Origin: an uncultured Oscillospiraceae bacterium
GTDB lineage: Bacteria > Bacillota > Clostridia > Oscillospirales > Oscillospiraceae
Length of the DNA stretch: 64,000 nt
NCBI GenBank assembly: GCA_947623745.1
Contig: CANQHN010000011.1
Span: 1-64,000 of the forward strand
Direction of reading: 5' to 3'
Shown: in pieces, positions 51,201 to 61,340 of the stretch
Position numbering within the stretch: the stretch's first letter is position 1
How the letters are laid out: every line of letters starts with the position of its first letter
Notes under the pieces: generated by a model
What the model was told of the DNA's origin: nothing
The model's database searches: none
What the model saw: only the letters and a program-made list of their open reading frames with translations
Position numbers and translations under genes: made by a program

Positions 51201-54200
51201 CGTGATCAACGAGACGGCCGGCGATGGCGAGCGGACCTATCTCCCCACTGAGTTCGGCGGCAAGCTGATAGCCCAGGACTTGAAGGGTGTGACCGGCGGG
51301 AATGCCGACACTCAGCGCCAGACGACCATGTGGAATGCCCTGGGGGAACGCGGTGTTACTGGGGTCCATGCCGGCGATATCGTCCTGCTGGACGAACACC
51401 GCCTGACCAATGTGGACCAGAACACGCCGAGCGGCGACCCCTTCACCTCCGACACGTACATCTACATGCCCATCGAGTACTACGAGCTGGATGGGGCAGG
51501 GAACGCCACGTCGGTGAAGTACGTGGTCACCCGGAAGAGCAGCGAGTTCGGCTCCGCCTATAGCCACTCCAACATCTCCAACGGCGATATGCTCTGCTGG
51601 CACGACCTGAGCGGGAAATACCCCGACTACCCCTATCTGTCCTACACCGACACCAAGGACAACACCCGTGGCCGGGACCTGATCGGCTGGCCTCTGGACG
51701 AAAGCGGTTATTATGCAAACTGCGATAAGAGCAATAAGGAAAAGCCTACTAGTGGAGGCGAGTACGAGGCCGCGCTGGAGAAAGTGCCGGCCGCGGATAA
51801 GAAGTACTACAAGGACTCCTGGACGGAACAGCAGGAGGCAATCAAGAACGGCGACTGGGTGCTGTGCGCCAAGCCCGGCGGCCTGCGCGTGGGCGCCCTG
51901 GCCCAGAACATGCAGGGCAAGGGCGGCGAGTTCTTCAGCGAAGTCCAGGTTGGCGACACGGGGGAGACCGTGTCGGTCGAGAAATATTACACCGACCGGT
52001 ACGTGGACGCGGCGGGTCTGACCTGGGGCTACTATCCGAAGAACGTGACCCGCACGTCCAACACCTACTATGTGCCCACCATCAGCTCCTCCTCCACCAG
52101 TGGGGAGGATGCCGACATCGTGATGAACGTCTACCTGGGCAACAACGGCCGCCTGCGGGTGCCGGACACCACCCTGCTGGTCACCAAGCTGGTGGAGTCC
52201 AACCGGAAAGACATGCCCATCGACACCAACAAGGAGTTCAACTTCCAGATGTTCATCAACGACGACAGCTTCAACGGCGACGTGAGCGCCCTGGTGGTCC
52301 GCTACGACGAGAACACCGATTCGTGGCAGCGCCAGTTCCACTATATCGACCTGGAGCTGAACAGCCAGCTGTTCCTCATGACGGAGGACGACCAGATGGC
52401 CATGGTGGACGCGCAGGGCAACCGCGTCGTGGGCAGCGCGGACAGCGGCTATACCTACGCCGAAGGCGGTGACAACTACGCCGGCACTATATACGACGCC
52501 AGGGACGGCGGGCCGTACTATGTCTACCTGGGCAAGAATACGAACACCGAGGGTACCGGCAGCCAAAACACGGTCTTCCGCGTCTACCACAACCCGGAGG
52601 TGGACAATTTCACGGTGTCTGCTGACGACGTTACGATCACCAGCGAGTCGGGCGCCGGCTCGACGGGCACGGTCTATGCCAACAACGTCTGGCTGGTGTC
52701 CATCGGCCAGTATAATACCACCTGGCAGACCGGTGGAGGAAAAGATGCGGATGGGCACGATATTCCGGTCGATTCTGTAGACGGCGAATTCAACATCAGG
52801 AACCATAGTGATTACTACACTTATCAGCTATCCAACTTCAGACTGCTGTCCATCAACCCGAACATCGACAAGACCACCGAGCTGGAGATCGACACGCCGT
52901 ATCTCACCCAGAGCGCCTACTGGACCATGAAGGTGTATTTCGGCTACGATCCGGCGAAGATTACGTTGAATGACGACGGCAGCTTTGACATGACGAAGAA
53001 CACGGGTGCCAAGCTGACGGGGGACGACCTCTACGACAAGAGCTCCATTAAAGATGTGGACGCTGAGACCGTTGCGAACCACACCGCCCAGTTCACCCTG
53101 AAGCACGGCCAGGGGCTGCTGTTCAGCGGTATCCCCAACAAAACGGAATACCGCGTCACCGAACAGCTCACCGCTCAGGACAAGGCGGACGGGTTCTCGC
53201 TGAAGGAAGTGCGCCACGTACAGCAGGAGAGCGACGACACCTACGTCCCAGCGAACTCGAACGACACCGGGTACCCCGCGTACTCCGTGTCCGGCGACAC
53301 CGGCTACGTTGAGGAGGCCGCCCACTACTTCAACATCCAGAACACCGACAAGCAGGAGACCCAGATCAACGGCGCGGATATCCCCAACACCGGCAGCAAC
53401 GTGAAGCCCAACGTGCAGGTGGGCGACGAGATCACCTACAAGATGCACTGGAACAACAACACCGAAGAGAAGCAGACTGTGGTGATCACCGACGTGCTGG
53501 ACGCCGGCGTGGACTATGTGGACGGCAGCGCCAGCGAACCCGGGAAGTACTTCAAGGATTTCAATGCGGCGAACGAGTACCTGAAAGAGCAGGGCCTTGA
53601 GATCACGATAAAGTACGCCGATCTCAAAAACCCCGGCAACGGCGTCATAGTCTGGGTCCTGAAGGATCAGGTCGCCGGGGCCAACGACGACGTGTCCTTC
53701 ACCGTCAAGGTCAACGAGAGCGCCAAGAAGTATTGGGACTACGACGGCGACGGCGAGGGCGACGCGCCGGTTGAAGGCAACGACAACCTTGTGCGCAACC
53801 GCGGCACCGTCTACGTGGGCGACAACCAGTGGGACACCAACACCCTGGTCAACCCCGTGGGCGGCCCGGACAAGACCGAGACCCAGATTCAGCACAAGGG
53901 CAGTGAGGGAAACACTGAAACTGTTGGCGAAGACAAGTTGACCCCCAAGACGGACGCGGAGGGCAAGCCGGTCACCGACAAGAACGGCCACCCCGTCGTA
54001 GAGGGTCCGATGGTCTACGTGGGCGACCAGATCACCTATGTGATCGACTGGGAGAACTACTCGGACAAGGACGCCCTGGTCACCGTCCGCGACCCCATCG
54101 ACAAGAACGTCAAGGTCATCAGCGCCACGTTCGACCTGAAGGATACGAAATGGGGTGAGCTCAGCGGCAGCGTCGATGGCGATATCCCTGAAGGCTACAA

Positions 54201-57200
54201 GGGCGCGAAAGGAACGGTGACGCTGAATCTGAGTACGCAGGGCCTCACCGGCGACCAGCGGCCCGCCAGCGCGAAGACCAGCGAGACCGTCGACGTCAGC
54301 ACCACCGCGACGGAGGAGATGGTCCCCGTCATCCAGTACGACGCCGGCGCTGCCTCGAAGGAGAGCGAGTACGAGCCCGAGGGCCAGGTCACCTGGAACC
54401 TGGGCGTGCAGCCCGCCGGGGCCACCGGCAAGGTCACCCTGGTGGTGGAGGTCCTGAGCACCGCCACGCCCGTGGGCAAGGTGGACAACACCGCCTACGC
54501 CCAGGTGGGCAACGACCGGGAGCTCCAGACCAAGACCATCGAGAACCCCACCCCCGGGGTCAGCAAGACCGAGACCGAGATCAACGGCGATCCAGTGGAG
54601 CCCGATGGCGACTCCGGCCTCTATCCCCGGGTCAAGGTGGGCGACGAGATCACTTACAAGATCAACTGGAACAGCAACGACACCGCCACCGGTAAGGACG
54701 AGGAGCTGACCACCGTCACCGTCGTCGATCCACTGGATCCCGGCGTGGACTTCGTCAGCGCCAGCTACGGCGACTATACCCTGGAGGCGGACGCCGGAAA
54801 CGCCAGTAAGAAACAGGAGTTCAACGAAAATGTCACCATCGAGTACAACGCTACCAACCACACCGTCACCTGGACGATCAACGGCAAGCCCGCGCCCAAA
54901 GAGGGCTTTGTGACGCTGACCGTCAAGGTCACCGAGCGCGCGCTGGTCGGCGGGACCGACTACGATGAACCCGAGGACGTCGGCGGCGAAAGCGGCGAGT
55001 GGGACTACCGCAACGACAAGGGCCTGGAGGACGACGGCCAGCTGGTCCAGAACCGGGGCGCGGTGCAGTTCAATGAAGACTCTTACCTCTACACCGATCT
55101 GGTGAAGAACCCCACCGGCCCGGAGAAGACCGAGGTCGAAAACAAACCAGGCAACGGCAATCAGGTGCAGATCGGCGACCACGTGACCTATGAGATCACC
55201 TACCAGAACTATCTGGACGGTAATCAGCAGATCATCATCCGCGACCCGCTGGATGTGGGCGTGAACTTCATCCAGGCCAAGTTCGGCGCCAACGATAAGG
55301 GCACAGACGAAGACTGGGTCGATCTGGACACGGCTGCGACGGCCTGGGGCGGACTCGCGGAGCGTGAGGACGCGCCGCAGGACGCGCTCAGCGACCCCGA
55401 GACCTATATGGACGGCCACGAAAGCAAAATGCCTGACATCCCGGCGGGCATCTACTACGACAAGGCAAACCATGTGGTCTACTGGGTGCTGACGGCCGAG
55501 CCCAACGAGGAGGGCACGGTCACCCTGGAGGTCGAGGTCAACGCGCACGCCTATGAGAAGTGGCAGTACGGCGACGTGACCGGCGCTGATCCCGACAAGC
55601 CTGACATCAACGAGGGTGAAAAAGACTACGAGGTCGTGAACCGCGCCAGCGTCCAGGTGGGCAACGAAGCCAAGGTCTACACCAACATCCCGGAGAACCC
55701 CGTGCCCGAGAAGACCGAGACCAAGGTGGGCGGCACTGATGCCGGCGATCACACCACCGAGCCCAATCTGGACGGCAAGGGCAACGGCGGCAGCATCGAC
55801 GTGTACCAGTCCGTCTTTGAGGGCCAGGAGCTCACCTACAACATCCACTGGAAGAACAGCACCGACAAGAACGCCGACGTGGTCATCACCGACCAGCTGG
55901 ATCTGGGCCGTGAGCCCTGCAGCGTGGACTTCGAGAGCGCCAGCTACACGATCCCCGGCAAAACCAAGGACGAGGACGAGACGGTGGAGCTGAAGAGGCT
56001 CGCCAGTGGGCCCGCCGTCTCGACTGCGCAGGGCACCTCCGTGACCGCGGCCGACGGGAAGACCGGCCCGCTGGTGACCATCGCCTATGACACGGCCACC
56101 CGGACCGTCACGTGGACCATCCTGAACCAGGCCCCCGGCGCCGAGGGCGACGTGGTGCTGGTCGTCAAGGTCAACGCCAACGCCAACGTGCTCCACGAGG
56201 TGGACAACGAAGCCCGGGTCCAGGTGGGGAATGACAGCAAGTACACCAACATCGTGGAGAACCCCACTGAGAAGCCCGGGAAGACCGAGACCGAAATCAA
56301 GCGGGGTGGCACCGGCGCGGACGACTCGAATCCCGAGCTGACCCCCGGCACCGACGGCAAGCTCCACGGCCCGATGGTCTACGTGGGCGACAAGATCACC
56401 TATGAGATCACCTGGAGCAACTACGAGGACACCGACGCCATCGTCACCGTCCGCGACCCGCTGGATCCCAACGTCGAGTTCGTCAGCGCCTCGTTTGATC
56501 CTGATGACAAAGACACGTTTATTCCCGCCAAAGATGACACGAACTATTACGGCGCGAAAACGACGACGCTGGAAGCGAACGATGATGACGGCAAGACGGT
56601 TGAAACGGTTCCTCAAAGCAGGAACAACGGCGGCGAAGCCCCCGTCATCACCTACGACAAGGACAGCCACACCGTCACCTGGAACCTGGGCTTCCAGCCC
56701 GCCAGGCAGAAGGGCGTTGTGAAGCTGGTGGTGAGGGTGCTGAGCACCGCCACGCCCGTGGGCTACGTGGACAACACCGCCTATGTGGCGGTCGGCAACC
56801 AGCCCTTCCGTGAGACCGACACCGTCGAGAACCCCACGCCCGAGGTCAGCAAGACCGAGACCGAGATCAACGACGAAAAAGTGGAGCCCTCCGGGTCCGA
56901 TCCCAGCACCTATCCCCGGGTGGACGTGGACGACGAGATCACCTACAGGATCGATTGGGACCGCCACGATGACCGCGAGGAAGGCGAAGGCGACACGCTG
57001 AAAAAGATCACCGTCACCGATCCTCTGGATCCCGGCGTGGACTTCGCCAGCGCCAGCTACACGCGTCGCAACGGCGAGAAGATCACGCTGACCGTGACCG
57101 CGGTCGACGGCAAGATCACAGGCGGCGAGCAGATTCCCAATCCCGAGCATGTGGAGGATGACGACGGCAAACCCGAGACGGTTTACCCGGTCACCATCAC

Positions 57201-60200
57201 CTATGACGAGACGACCCACACCGTCACCTGGACCCTGTACGGCGACGACGCGCAGGAAAAGGACTATGTGGAGCTGACCGTCAGGGTCACCACGCGCGCG
57301 CTGGTCGATGAGGATGAAACCTTTGACAACGTGCTCCCCGAGGGCTTCGACGAAAGCGACTGGCAGTACCGCGAAGATGACGGCATCGAGAGCGGCGCCA
57401 CGCAGCTGGTGCAGAACCGGGGCGCGGTGAAGTTCGGCAACGACGCGGACATCAACACCCAGCTGGTGAAGAACCCCGTCGGCCCGGAGAAGAAGGAGGT
57501 CACCCCCGGCGAGGGCGATCAGGTGCAGATCGGCGACAAGATTACCTATGAGATCAGCTACACGAACTATCACTCGGGCCCGGAGCAGATCATCATCCGC
57601 GACCCGCTGGACACCGGCGTGGACTTCGTCCAGGCCAAGTTCGGCGGCGCCAAAGAAAGCGGGACTTGGACCGATCTGGACCAGGCCAAGGCGAAATGGA
57701 ATGACCTTAAGGGCACGGGCGAGCAGGACGCGCTCAAAAACCCCGAGACGTATATCGCTGCTAAGGAAATGCCCGAAATCGACGACGGCGTCTACTACGA
57801 CGAGACGACCCACACGATCTACTGGGTCCTGCATGTTGTGGCCGGCGCAAAGGGCACAGTCGCCCTGGAGGTCCAGGTCAACGCCAACGCCGCCAAGGAG
57901 TGGCACTACGGCGAGGACGGCGACAATGGCAACAGTACGGCTGCGGGTGAAGACAAGGACTATGAGGTGGTAGACCGTGCCAGCGTGCAGGTCGGCAACG
58001 ACAGCAAGATCTACACCAACGTGGTGGAGAACCCCGTGCCCGAGAAGGCTGAGACGGAGATCAACGACCGGCACACGGAGACCCACCCCAAGACGGACGA
58101 GCGCGGCGAGCACGTTGAAGAGGGCGACCTGGTCACGGTGGGCGACGAGATAACCTACGAGATTGGCTGGAAGAACGGGTACGACGAGCCCGCCAATGTC
58201 ATTATCACCGACGAGCTGGATGCCGGCGTGGACTTCGTCAAAGCCAGTTTCAAGGACAGCAAGGGGCGGACAGTCGAACTGACGGAGAATGAAGTCGAGC
58301 ACGGGCAAAAGAGCGATGGCGACATGGAGATGAAGGTCACCATCAAATACGACGAGAACGGCAATCGGACCGTCACCTGGACGCTGATGGAGCGCCCGGC
58401 GGGCGACAGCGGCTTTGTGACCCTTGTGGTCCGGGTGAACACGAACGCCCAGGTCAAGGGCTATGTGGACAACCAGGCCGAGGTCCAAGTGGGGAACAAC
58501 AGCACGTACACCGGCATCGTGGAGAACCCCACGCCCAAGCTGAAGAAGACCGAGACCTGGCCCGGTGCGGGGATGCAGGTCATGCCTGGCGACCGGGTGG
58601 ACTATGAGATCAGCTGGAACAACTACCAGGAGGACCCGGCCAAGGTTGTGGTTCGGGATACGCTGGACCCCGGCGTGAACTTCAGCAGCGCCAGCTTCAC
58701 CGGGGACGACGGTAGAAAAGTTGAGATCAGCTGGAAGGGCACTGATCCCGCCCTTGCTCCTGCCGGCGGCAGTCCCATCGAGGTCAGACCCGAAATTATC
58801 AGCGATCCGGCGCTCAACCCGTCTGCGGACGATTCTGATGACGAGCTTGTTTCCGACCCCGAGCCTGGTCCCGATGAATCCTTGCCTGAGACTGACCCCG
58901 TGCCCACGGAGCCCGCAGGTTCCGAAGATGAGGAGTCCGAAGAGCCCAAAGATGGAGGGTCTACGGAACCCGCAGAGTCCGAAAAGTCCGAAAAGTCCGA
59001 AAAGTCCGAAGGGTCCACTGACCCCACAGAGCCCGAAGTTGACCAGCAGGGCGACCCGGCGGAGGAGGACAATCCTCTAGCGATGGCGATCGTAGCAGGC
59101 GCGCGGGTGATCTCCAATGGACTGGACGAGGTCTTCGACGATGTGCCCACGGAGTCGGATGGTTACAACACGCCGACAGGGCCCGACGAAAGCGAGAAAT
59201 CCGACGGCAACGGCGGTTCCAACGACAGTGATGAGCCAGACGGCAGCAGTGTACCCGGCGGCAACGGTTCCGACACCCAGCCGAACACCGCCCCCGAGGA
59301 GGATACCGACCCCAAGGACGAGGACACCGACCCCAACCCCGAGGGCGAGGAGATCGACTCCGAGACCACGGAGAACCCCAACGACACGACCAACCCCGAG
59401 ACCGAGGAGGGCCCCGACGGCGAACTGCCCGAGAACGACGGGCTCAGTCCGATCGACGAACCTCAGCTGATCGACGAGCCTGTTGAGCAGGCCGCGAAGT
59501 CGTACCCGGCCGATAAGCCGGATGAGCAGATTACCAAGGAGGGCACGGTTACGATCGGTGGCGAGCAAGTCAAAGTCACCATCATCTATGATCCCGACAG
59601 TCATACGATCACGTGGACATTTGGTGGCGATAATGAAGATGACGGCAAAGTCCCCGCCAGATGCGACGGCGTGGTCAAGTTCTCCGTTATCGTCAACGAC
59701 GACGCCAAAATACTGCACACCTACGATGACAACGGCACGTTCAAAAAGGGCGAAACCGGCGATAACGACGACCAGATCCTGAACCAGGGCGGCGTCACGG
59801 TGGGCAACGATGCCGAGCAGTTCACCAACATCATCCCCAACCCCACCGAGCCCGTGAAGGACGAGGCCGAGATCAGCGGCAGGAAGGTCACCGTAACGTC
59901 CGAGGGCAACGTCAAGGTCGGCCCCGAGGTCCATGTGGGCGACGAGATCCTCTACACCATCACCTGGCAGAATACGGCCTGGGATAAGGAAAATGAAAAA
60001 TATATCCCGGCCGAAGTGGTGGTCACGGATACCCTGGGCGTGGGCCTGGAGTTTGTGGACGCCGGCTTTGTGAAGGTAGACAGGGACGGTACGGAAACCT
60101 ATCCCGAGGGGAGGCCGGCCGGTTTCGAGGACTGTACGATCAAAACGAGTATGGTTGGCGACCAGACCACAGTTACCTGGACGCTGCCGGACCGCGCAGA

Positions 60201-61278
60201 AAAAGACACTGGTAAGGTCTGGATCAGGGCTCGGGTCACCGAAGACGCTGTTACGCGGGTAAGAAATGAAGCTTCGGTCAAGGTCGGAGACCAGGATGCG
60301 CAGGAAGTTAAGCCCGTGGAGAACCCGGTAGAGAAGTTCGGCGGCCTGCGGGTGGAGAAGCACGTCACCGGCACCGAAGGCGACAAGTCCAAGCTGTGGC
60401 ACTTCACCGTGACCCTGACCGGCGAAGCTGCCGACGGCACGAAGCCCAGCGGAGTCAACGGGGACTACGGCGAAATGACCTTCTACGGCGGCGTGGCTGA
60501 GTTCACTCTGAGGGATGGCGAGAGTAAGACCGCCACCGGCCTGCCCGCCGGCATCGAGTACACCGTGACGGAAACCGAGGCCAACCAGAACGGCTATACC
60601 ACTGAGGCCACCGGGGACACCGGCACCATCCCGGAGGACAGGATCGCCGAGGCGGAGTTCACCAACAGCAAGGGCGACAATCCTCCGCCCCCGCCCTCCG
60701 ACAACGAAGGGAATCTGGTGGTGACCAAGACCGTCACCGGCGACGGAGACCGGAACAAGGAGTTCCACTTCCTGGTGGAGCTGAGCGAAGAGCTTACCGG
60801 CCAGTACGGCGATATGTACTTCAATAACGGCAGGGCCTGGTTTATCCTGAAGCACGGCCAGAGCGCCACGGCCACCGGTCTGCCCGCCGGAACACGGTAC
60901 ACCGTCACCGAGGCGGAGGCCAACCAGGACGACTACACCACCTCCTACACCGGCGAGACCGGGCGCATCCCCGCCGGAGGCACCGCCTGGGCGGAGTTCA
61001 TCAACAGCAAGGGCGACAATCCTCCGCCCCCGCCACCGCCGGACGAACCGGATGAGCCGGACGAACCGGACGAACCGGACGAGCCGGATGAGCCGCGCTG
61101 GGATATCCCGCCTGAAGGCCCGCCTAGCACAGGCACAGACGCGCCGCCCGATGATACGCCCAAGACAGACGATCCCACCCACACGCTCCTGTGGCGGATG
61201 GGCATGGGCCTGTCCCTGCTGGGCATGGGCCTGGTGATCTTCCCCTGGCGCAGAAAACGCGGGCGCAGAGAGCGCTGA
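48187..61278 (+). CDS. Giant VWA/DUF11-repeat surface protein with PKTDD sorting signal
   Basis: About 4363 residues, exported and probably wall-anchored. There is a signal peptide with a long basic n-region (cleavage near Ala-Arg-Ala). A VWA domain begins near 164 with MIDAS Asp-Met-Ser-Gly-Ser-Met-Ser. Eleven DUF11-like modules start near residues 1723, 1896, 2127, 2312, 2508, 2698, 2889, 3100, 3287, 3453 and 3889, recognisable by Lys-Thr-Glu-Thr, Val-Gly-Asp-x-Ile-Thr-Tyr and Asp-Pro-Leu-Asp-x-Gly-Val. Two SpaA-like modules follow (about 4052 and 4177), then a Pro-Asp-Glu repeat, Pro-Lys-Thr-Asp-Asp (4325-4329), a hydrophobic span and Arg/Lys tail. A class B sortase gene is next. ATG 48187 is eight bases from GGGAGG. 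Confidence 0.9.
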   Translation: MEHLKRCALTLKKRVLALKKRGRPRRFTASLLCVCMVLSLCEGLHLLIPTARAAGTGGPTLGVEREADPSTMDGYQEMLDFSTNTRLAGRLWSDKTVFAYNYQQPEKEYQDENWTKSGDIRKTLNLTLEDDGVEGEIELNDDFLHVYSVLGSSQELAESVSTPIDLVILLDMSGSMSVEIDYAEGNGRLEKSRIGQTLNAINSAIGTLMAMNETNRVAVVGYGATAAVLMPLGHYKPNISNESEPYKGTYLTVSQLTGYSNGTPNANSGAYTVTADCQKKDETGDGYTQHQKSVRNDYDADGFTGNQLIGFHTNMQAGIYQGFEELYKNLSDDEKSYSYTYKSALTQEEKTVFRIPVAFVMTDGGSNYALKADDTDKGGTGDEWHQVPIKTDDVKSYSGAAWTKYQSESDGKEGAGVILDILLTASYMKSKVLNRYADLLAKNDKIAEDKKTPQFPIYTISVDSPDVQWQNPRIYATLDPENYFKETVGELNSLPAGRDWDQKTDITTAYAAWKEWKSANPGTNITAPVDGEGGTGRIDVNFKKLTDGYTDEGVTVTNQNIEDHIIYNDDFFDIKTANLADTFSDLIAGLKTPMFTPVGGVNDLGVGDSVTYMDPIGKYMEVKDVKNLALFGKLYNLVKTAVYDYQWNDTYMTAKNQKGNPMTEGWYRGEPTASAEYKPAAETPEGSAEKAWEAGWVYRVNYVTAARFVPTLEGINDPGDAIRKERETEYTFYRIDSVDGKTLDSAQRIELHMNPAYDTEVPTTSKPYDENGGHWSTPGVYALADLRIWVEDTGDYNDNHPGLAGEANYDEALYVNVPVNMLPLRKVTITGTQDEKSNVNLTYTTNIPGKDGTDADDFKTYLENNSPELASFPLRVFYSVGVSEEVLEGNRRVDISGSISPEYIARNKAKTAEDAAIRDVDQGDLEIFSNWYNPLNRYTDYATTTADYTFGNPTVTFSPDKENRYYIFEKALPLYSTAYVWVPNDPDALPDTVYTDSTQGDWRKVVINETAGDGERTYLPTEFGGKLIAQDLKGVTGGNADTQRQTTMWNALGERGVTGVHAGDIVLLDEHRLTNVDQNTPSGDPFTSDTYIYMPIEYYELDGAGNATSVKYVVTRKSSEFGSAYSHSNISNGDMLCWHDLSGKYPDYPYLSYTDTKDNTRGRDLIGWPLDESGYYANCDKSNKEKPTSGGEYEAALEKVPAADKKYYKDSWTEQQEAIKNGDWVLCAKPGGLRVGALAQNMQGKGGEFFSEVQVGDTGETVSVEKYYTDRYVDAAGLTWGYYPKNVTRTSNTYYVPTISSSSTSGEDADIVMNVYLGNNGRLRVPDTTLLVTKLVESNRKDMPIDTNKEFNFQMFINDDSFNGDVSALVVRYDENTDSWQRQFHYIDLELNSQLFLMTEDDQMAMVDAQGNRVVGSADSGYTYAEGGDNYAGTIYDARDGGPYYVYLGKNTNTEGTGSQNTVFRVYHNPEVDNFTVSADDVTITSESGAGSTGTVYANNVWLVSIGQYNTTWQTGGGKDADGHDIPVDSVDGEFNIRNHSDYYTYQLSNFRLLSINPNIDKTTELEIDTPYLTQSAYWTMKVYFGYDPAKITLNDDGSFDMTKNTGAKLTGDDLYDKSSIKDVDAETVANHTAQFTLKHGQGLLFSGIPNKTEYRVTEQLTAQDKADGFSLKEVRHVQQESDDTYVPANSNDTGYPAYSVSGDTGYVEEAAHYFNIQNTDKQETQINGADIPNTGSNVKPNVQVGDEITYKMHWNNNTEEKQTVVITDVLDAGVDYVDGSASEPGKYFKDFNAANEYLKEQGLEITIKYADLKNPGNGVIVWVLKDQVAGANDDVSFTVKVNESAKKYWDYDGDGEGDAPVEGNDNLVRNRGTVYVGDNQWDTNTLVNPVGGPDKTETQIQHKGSEGNTETVGEDKLTPKTDAEGKPVTDKNGHPVVEGPMVYVGDQITYVIDWENYSDKDALVTVRDPIDKNVKVISATFDLKDTKWGELSGSVDGDIPEGYKGAKGTVTLNLSTQGLTGDQRPASAKTSETVDVSTTATEEMVPVIQYDAGAASKESEYEPEGQVTWNLGVQPAGATGKVTLVVEVLSTATPVGKVDNTAYAQVGNDRELQTKTIENPTPGVSKTETEINGDPVEPDGDSGLYPRVKVGDEITYKINWNSNDTATGKDEELTTVTVVDPLDPGVDFVSASYGDYTLEADAGNASKKQEFNENVTIEYNATNHTVTWTINGKPAPKEGFVTLTVKVTERALVGGTDYDEPEDVGGESGEWDYRNDKGLEDDGQLVQNRGAVQFNEDSYLYTDLVKNPTGPEKTEVENKPGNGNQVQIGDHVTYEITYQNYLDGNQQIIIRDPLDVGVNFIQAKFGANDKGTDEDWVDLDTAATAWGGLAEREDAPQDALSDPETYMDGHESKMPDIPAGIYYDKANHVVYWVLTAEPNEEGTVTLEVEVNAHAYEKWQYGDVTGADPDKPDINEGEKDYEVVNRASVQVGNEAKVYTNIPENPVPEKTETKVGGTDAGDHTTEPNLDGKGNGGSIDVYQSVFEGQELTYNIHWKNSTDKNADVVITDQLDLGREPCSVDFESASYTIPGKTKDEDETVELKRLASGPAVSTAQGTSVTAADGKTGPLVTIAYDTATRTVTWTILNQAPGAEGDVVLVVKVNANANVLHEVDNEARVQVGNDSKYTNIVENPTEKPGKTETEIKRGGTGADDSNPELTPGTDGKLHGPMVYVGDKITYEITWSNYEDTDAIVTVRDPLDPNVEFVSASFDPDDKDTFIPAKDDTNYYGAKTTTLEANDDDGKTVETVPQSRNNGGEAPVITYDKDSHTVTWNLGFQPARQKGVVKLVVRVLSTATPVGYVDNTAYVAVGNQPFRETDTVENPTPEVSKTETEINDEKVEPSGSDPSTYPRVDVDDEITYRIDWDRHDDREEGEGDTLKKITVTDPLDPGVDFASASYTRRNGEKITLTVTAVDGKITGGEQIPNPEHVEDDDGKPETVYPVTITYDETTHTVTWTLYGDDAQEKDYVELTVRVTTRALVDEDETFDNVLPEGFDESDWQYREDDGIESGATQLVQNRGAVKFGNDADINTQLVKNPVGPEKKEVTPGEGDQVQIGDKITYEISYTNYHSGPEQIIIRDPLDTGVDFVQAKFGGAKESGTWTDLDQAKAKWNDLKGTGEQDALKNPETYIAAKEMPEIDDGVYYDETTHTIYWVLHVVAGAKGTVALEVQVNANAAKEWHYGEDGDNGNSTAAGEDKDYEVVDRASVQVGNDSKIYTNVVENPVPEKAETEINDRHTETHPKTDERGEHVEEGDLVTVGDEITYEIGWKNGYDEPANVIITDELDAGVDFVKASFKDSKGRTVELTENEVEHGQKSDGDMEMKVTIKYDENGNRTVTWTLMERPAGDSGFVTLVVRVNTNAQVKGYVDNQAEVQVGNNSTYTGIVENPTPKLKKTETWPGAGMQVMPGDRVDYEISWNNYQEDPAKVVVRDTLDPGVNFSSASFTGDDGRKVEISWKGTDPALAPAGGSPIEVRPEIISDPALNPSADDSDDELVSDPEPGPDESLPETDPVPTEPAGSEDEESEEPKDGGSTEPAESEKSEKSEKSEGSTDPTEPEVDQQGDPAEEDNPLAMAIVAGARVISNGLDEVFDDVPTESDGYNTPTGPDESEKSDGNGGSNDSDEPDGSSVPGGNGSDTQPNTAPEEDTDPKDEDTDPNPEGEEIDSETTENPNDTTNPETEEGPDGELPENDGLSPIDEPQLIDEPVEQAAKSYPADKPDEQITKEGTVTIGGEQVKVTIIYDPDSHTITWTFGGDNEDDGKVPARCDGVVKFSVIVNDDAKILHTYDDNGTFKKGETGDNDDQILNQGGVTVGNDAEQFTNIIPNPTEPVKDEAEISGRKVTVTSEGNVKVGPEVHVGDEILYTITWQNTAWDKENEKYIPAEVVVTDTLGVGLEFVDAGFVKVDRDGTETYPEGRPAGFEDCTIKTSMVGDQTTVTWTLPDRAEKDTGKVWIRARVTEDAVTRVRNEASVKVGDQDAQEVKPVENPVEKFGGLRVEKHVTGTEGDKSKLWHFTVTLTGEAADGTKPSGVNGDYGEMTFYGGVAEFTLRDGESKTATGLPAGIEYTVTETEANQNGYTTEATGDTGTIPEDRIAEAEFTNSKGDNPPPPPSDNEGNLVVTKTVTGDGDRNKEFHFLVELSEELTGQYGDMYFNNGRAWFILKHGQSATATGLPAGTRYTVTEAEANQDDYTTSYTGETGRIPAGGTAWAEFINSKGDNPPPPPPPDEPDEPDEPDEPDEPDEPRWDIPPEGPPSTGTDAPPDDTPKTDDPTHTLLWRMGMGLSLLGMGLVIFPWRRKRGRRER
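53872..58542 (+). repeat. Duplicated four-module block inside the surface protein
   Basis: Modules starting near 53872, 54565, 55120 and 55708 correspond in order to those near 56278, 56851, 57484 and 58045. Matching signatures include Gly-Pro-Met-Val-Tyr-Val-Gly-Asp (first), Val-Ser-Lys-Thr-Glu-Thr-Glu-Ile-Asn (second) and Val-Gln-Ile-Gly-Asp (third). The spacing is about 2.3-2.4 kb, so a block of four modules was duplicated in tandem. Confidence 0.8.
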
Positions 61279-61286
61279 CGAAACGA

Positions 61287-61319
61287 GACAGGGCGGTGGA
61301 GTGATTCCGCCGCCCTGTC
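61287..61319. terminator. Strong hairpin between surface protein and sortase genes
   Basis: GACAGGGCGG (61287-61296) and CCGCCCTGTC (61310-61319) pair, but no T-run follows. It may attenuate reading into the sortase gene or protect the long mRNA. Confidence 0.6.
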
Positions 61320-61340
61320 CCTGTAAGTGGTGATCGTCAA

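Noticed and set aside
52828..58488. 1886-codon open frame on the minus strand
   Set aside because: It is antisense to the DUF11 repeats of the giant protein. The repeated Asp/Val-rich composition is the mirror of the repeats, and no ribosome site or domain is seen.
61287..61319. True rho-independent terminator between surface protein and sortase
   Set aside because: The stem is strong but there is no T-run on the plus strand, so full termination is unlikely; kept only as a hairpin.
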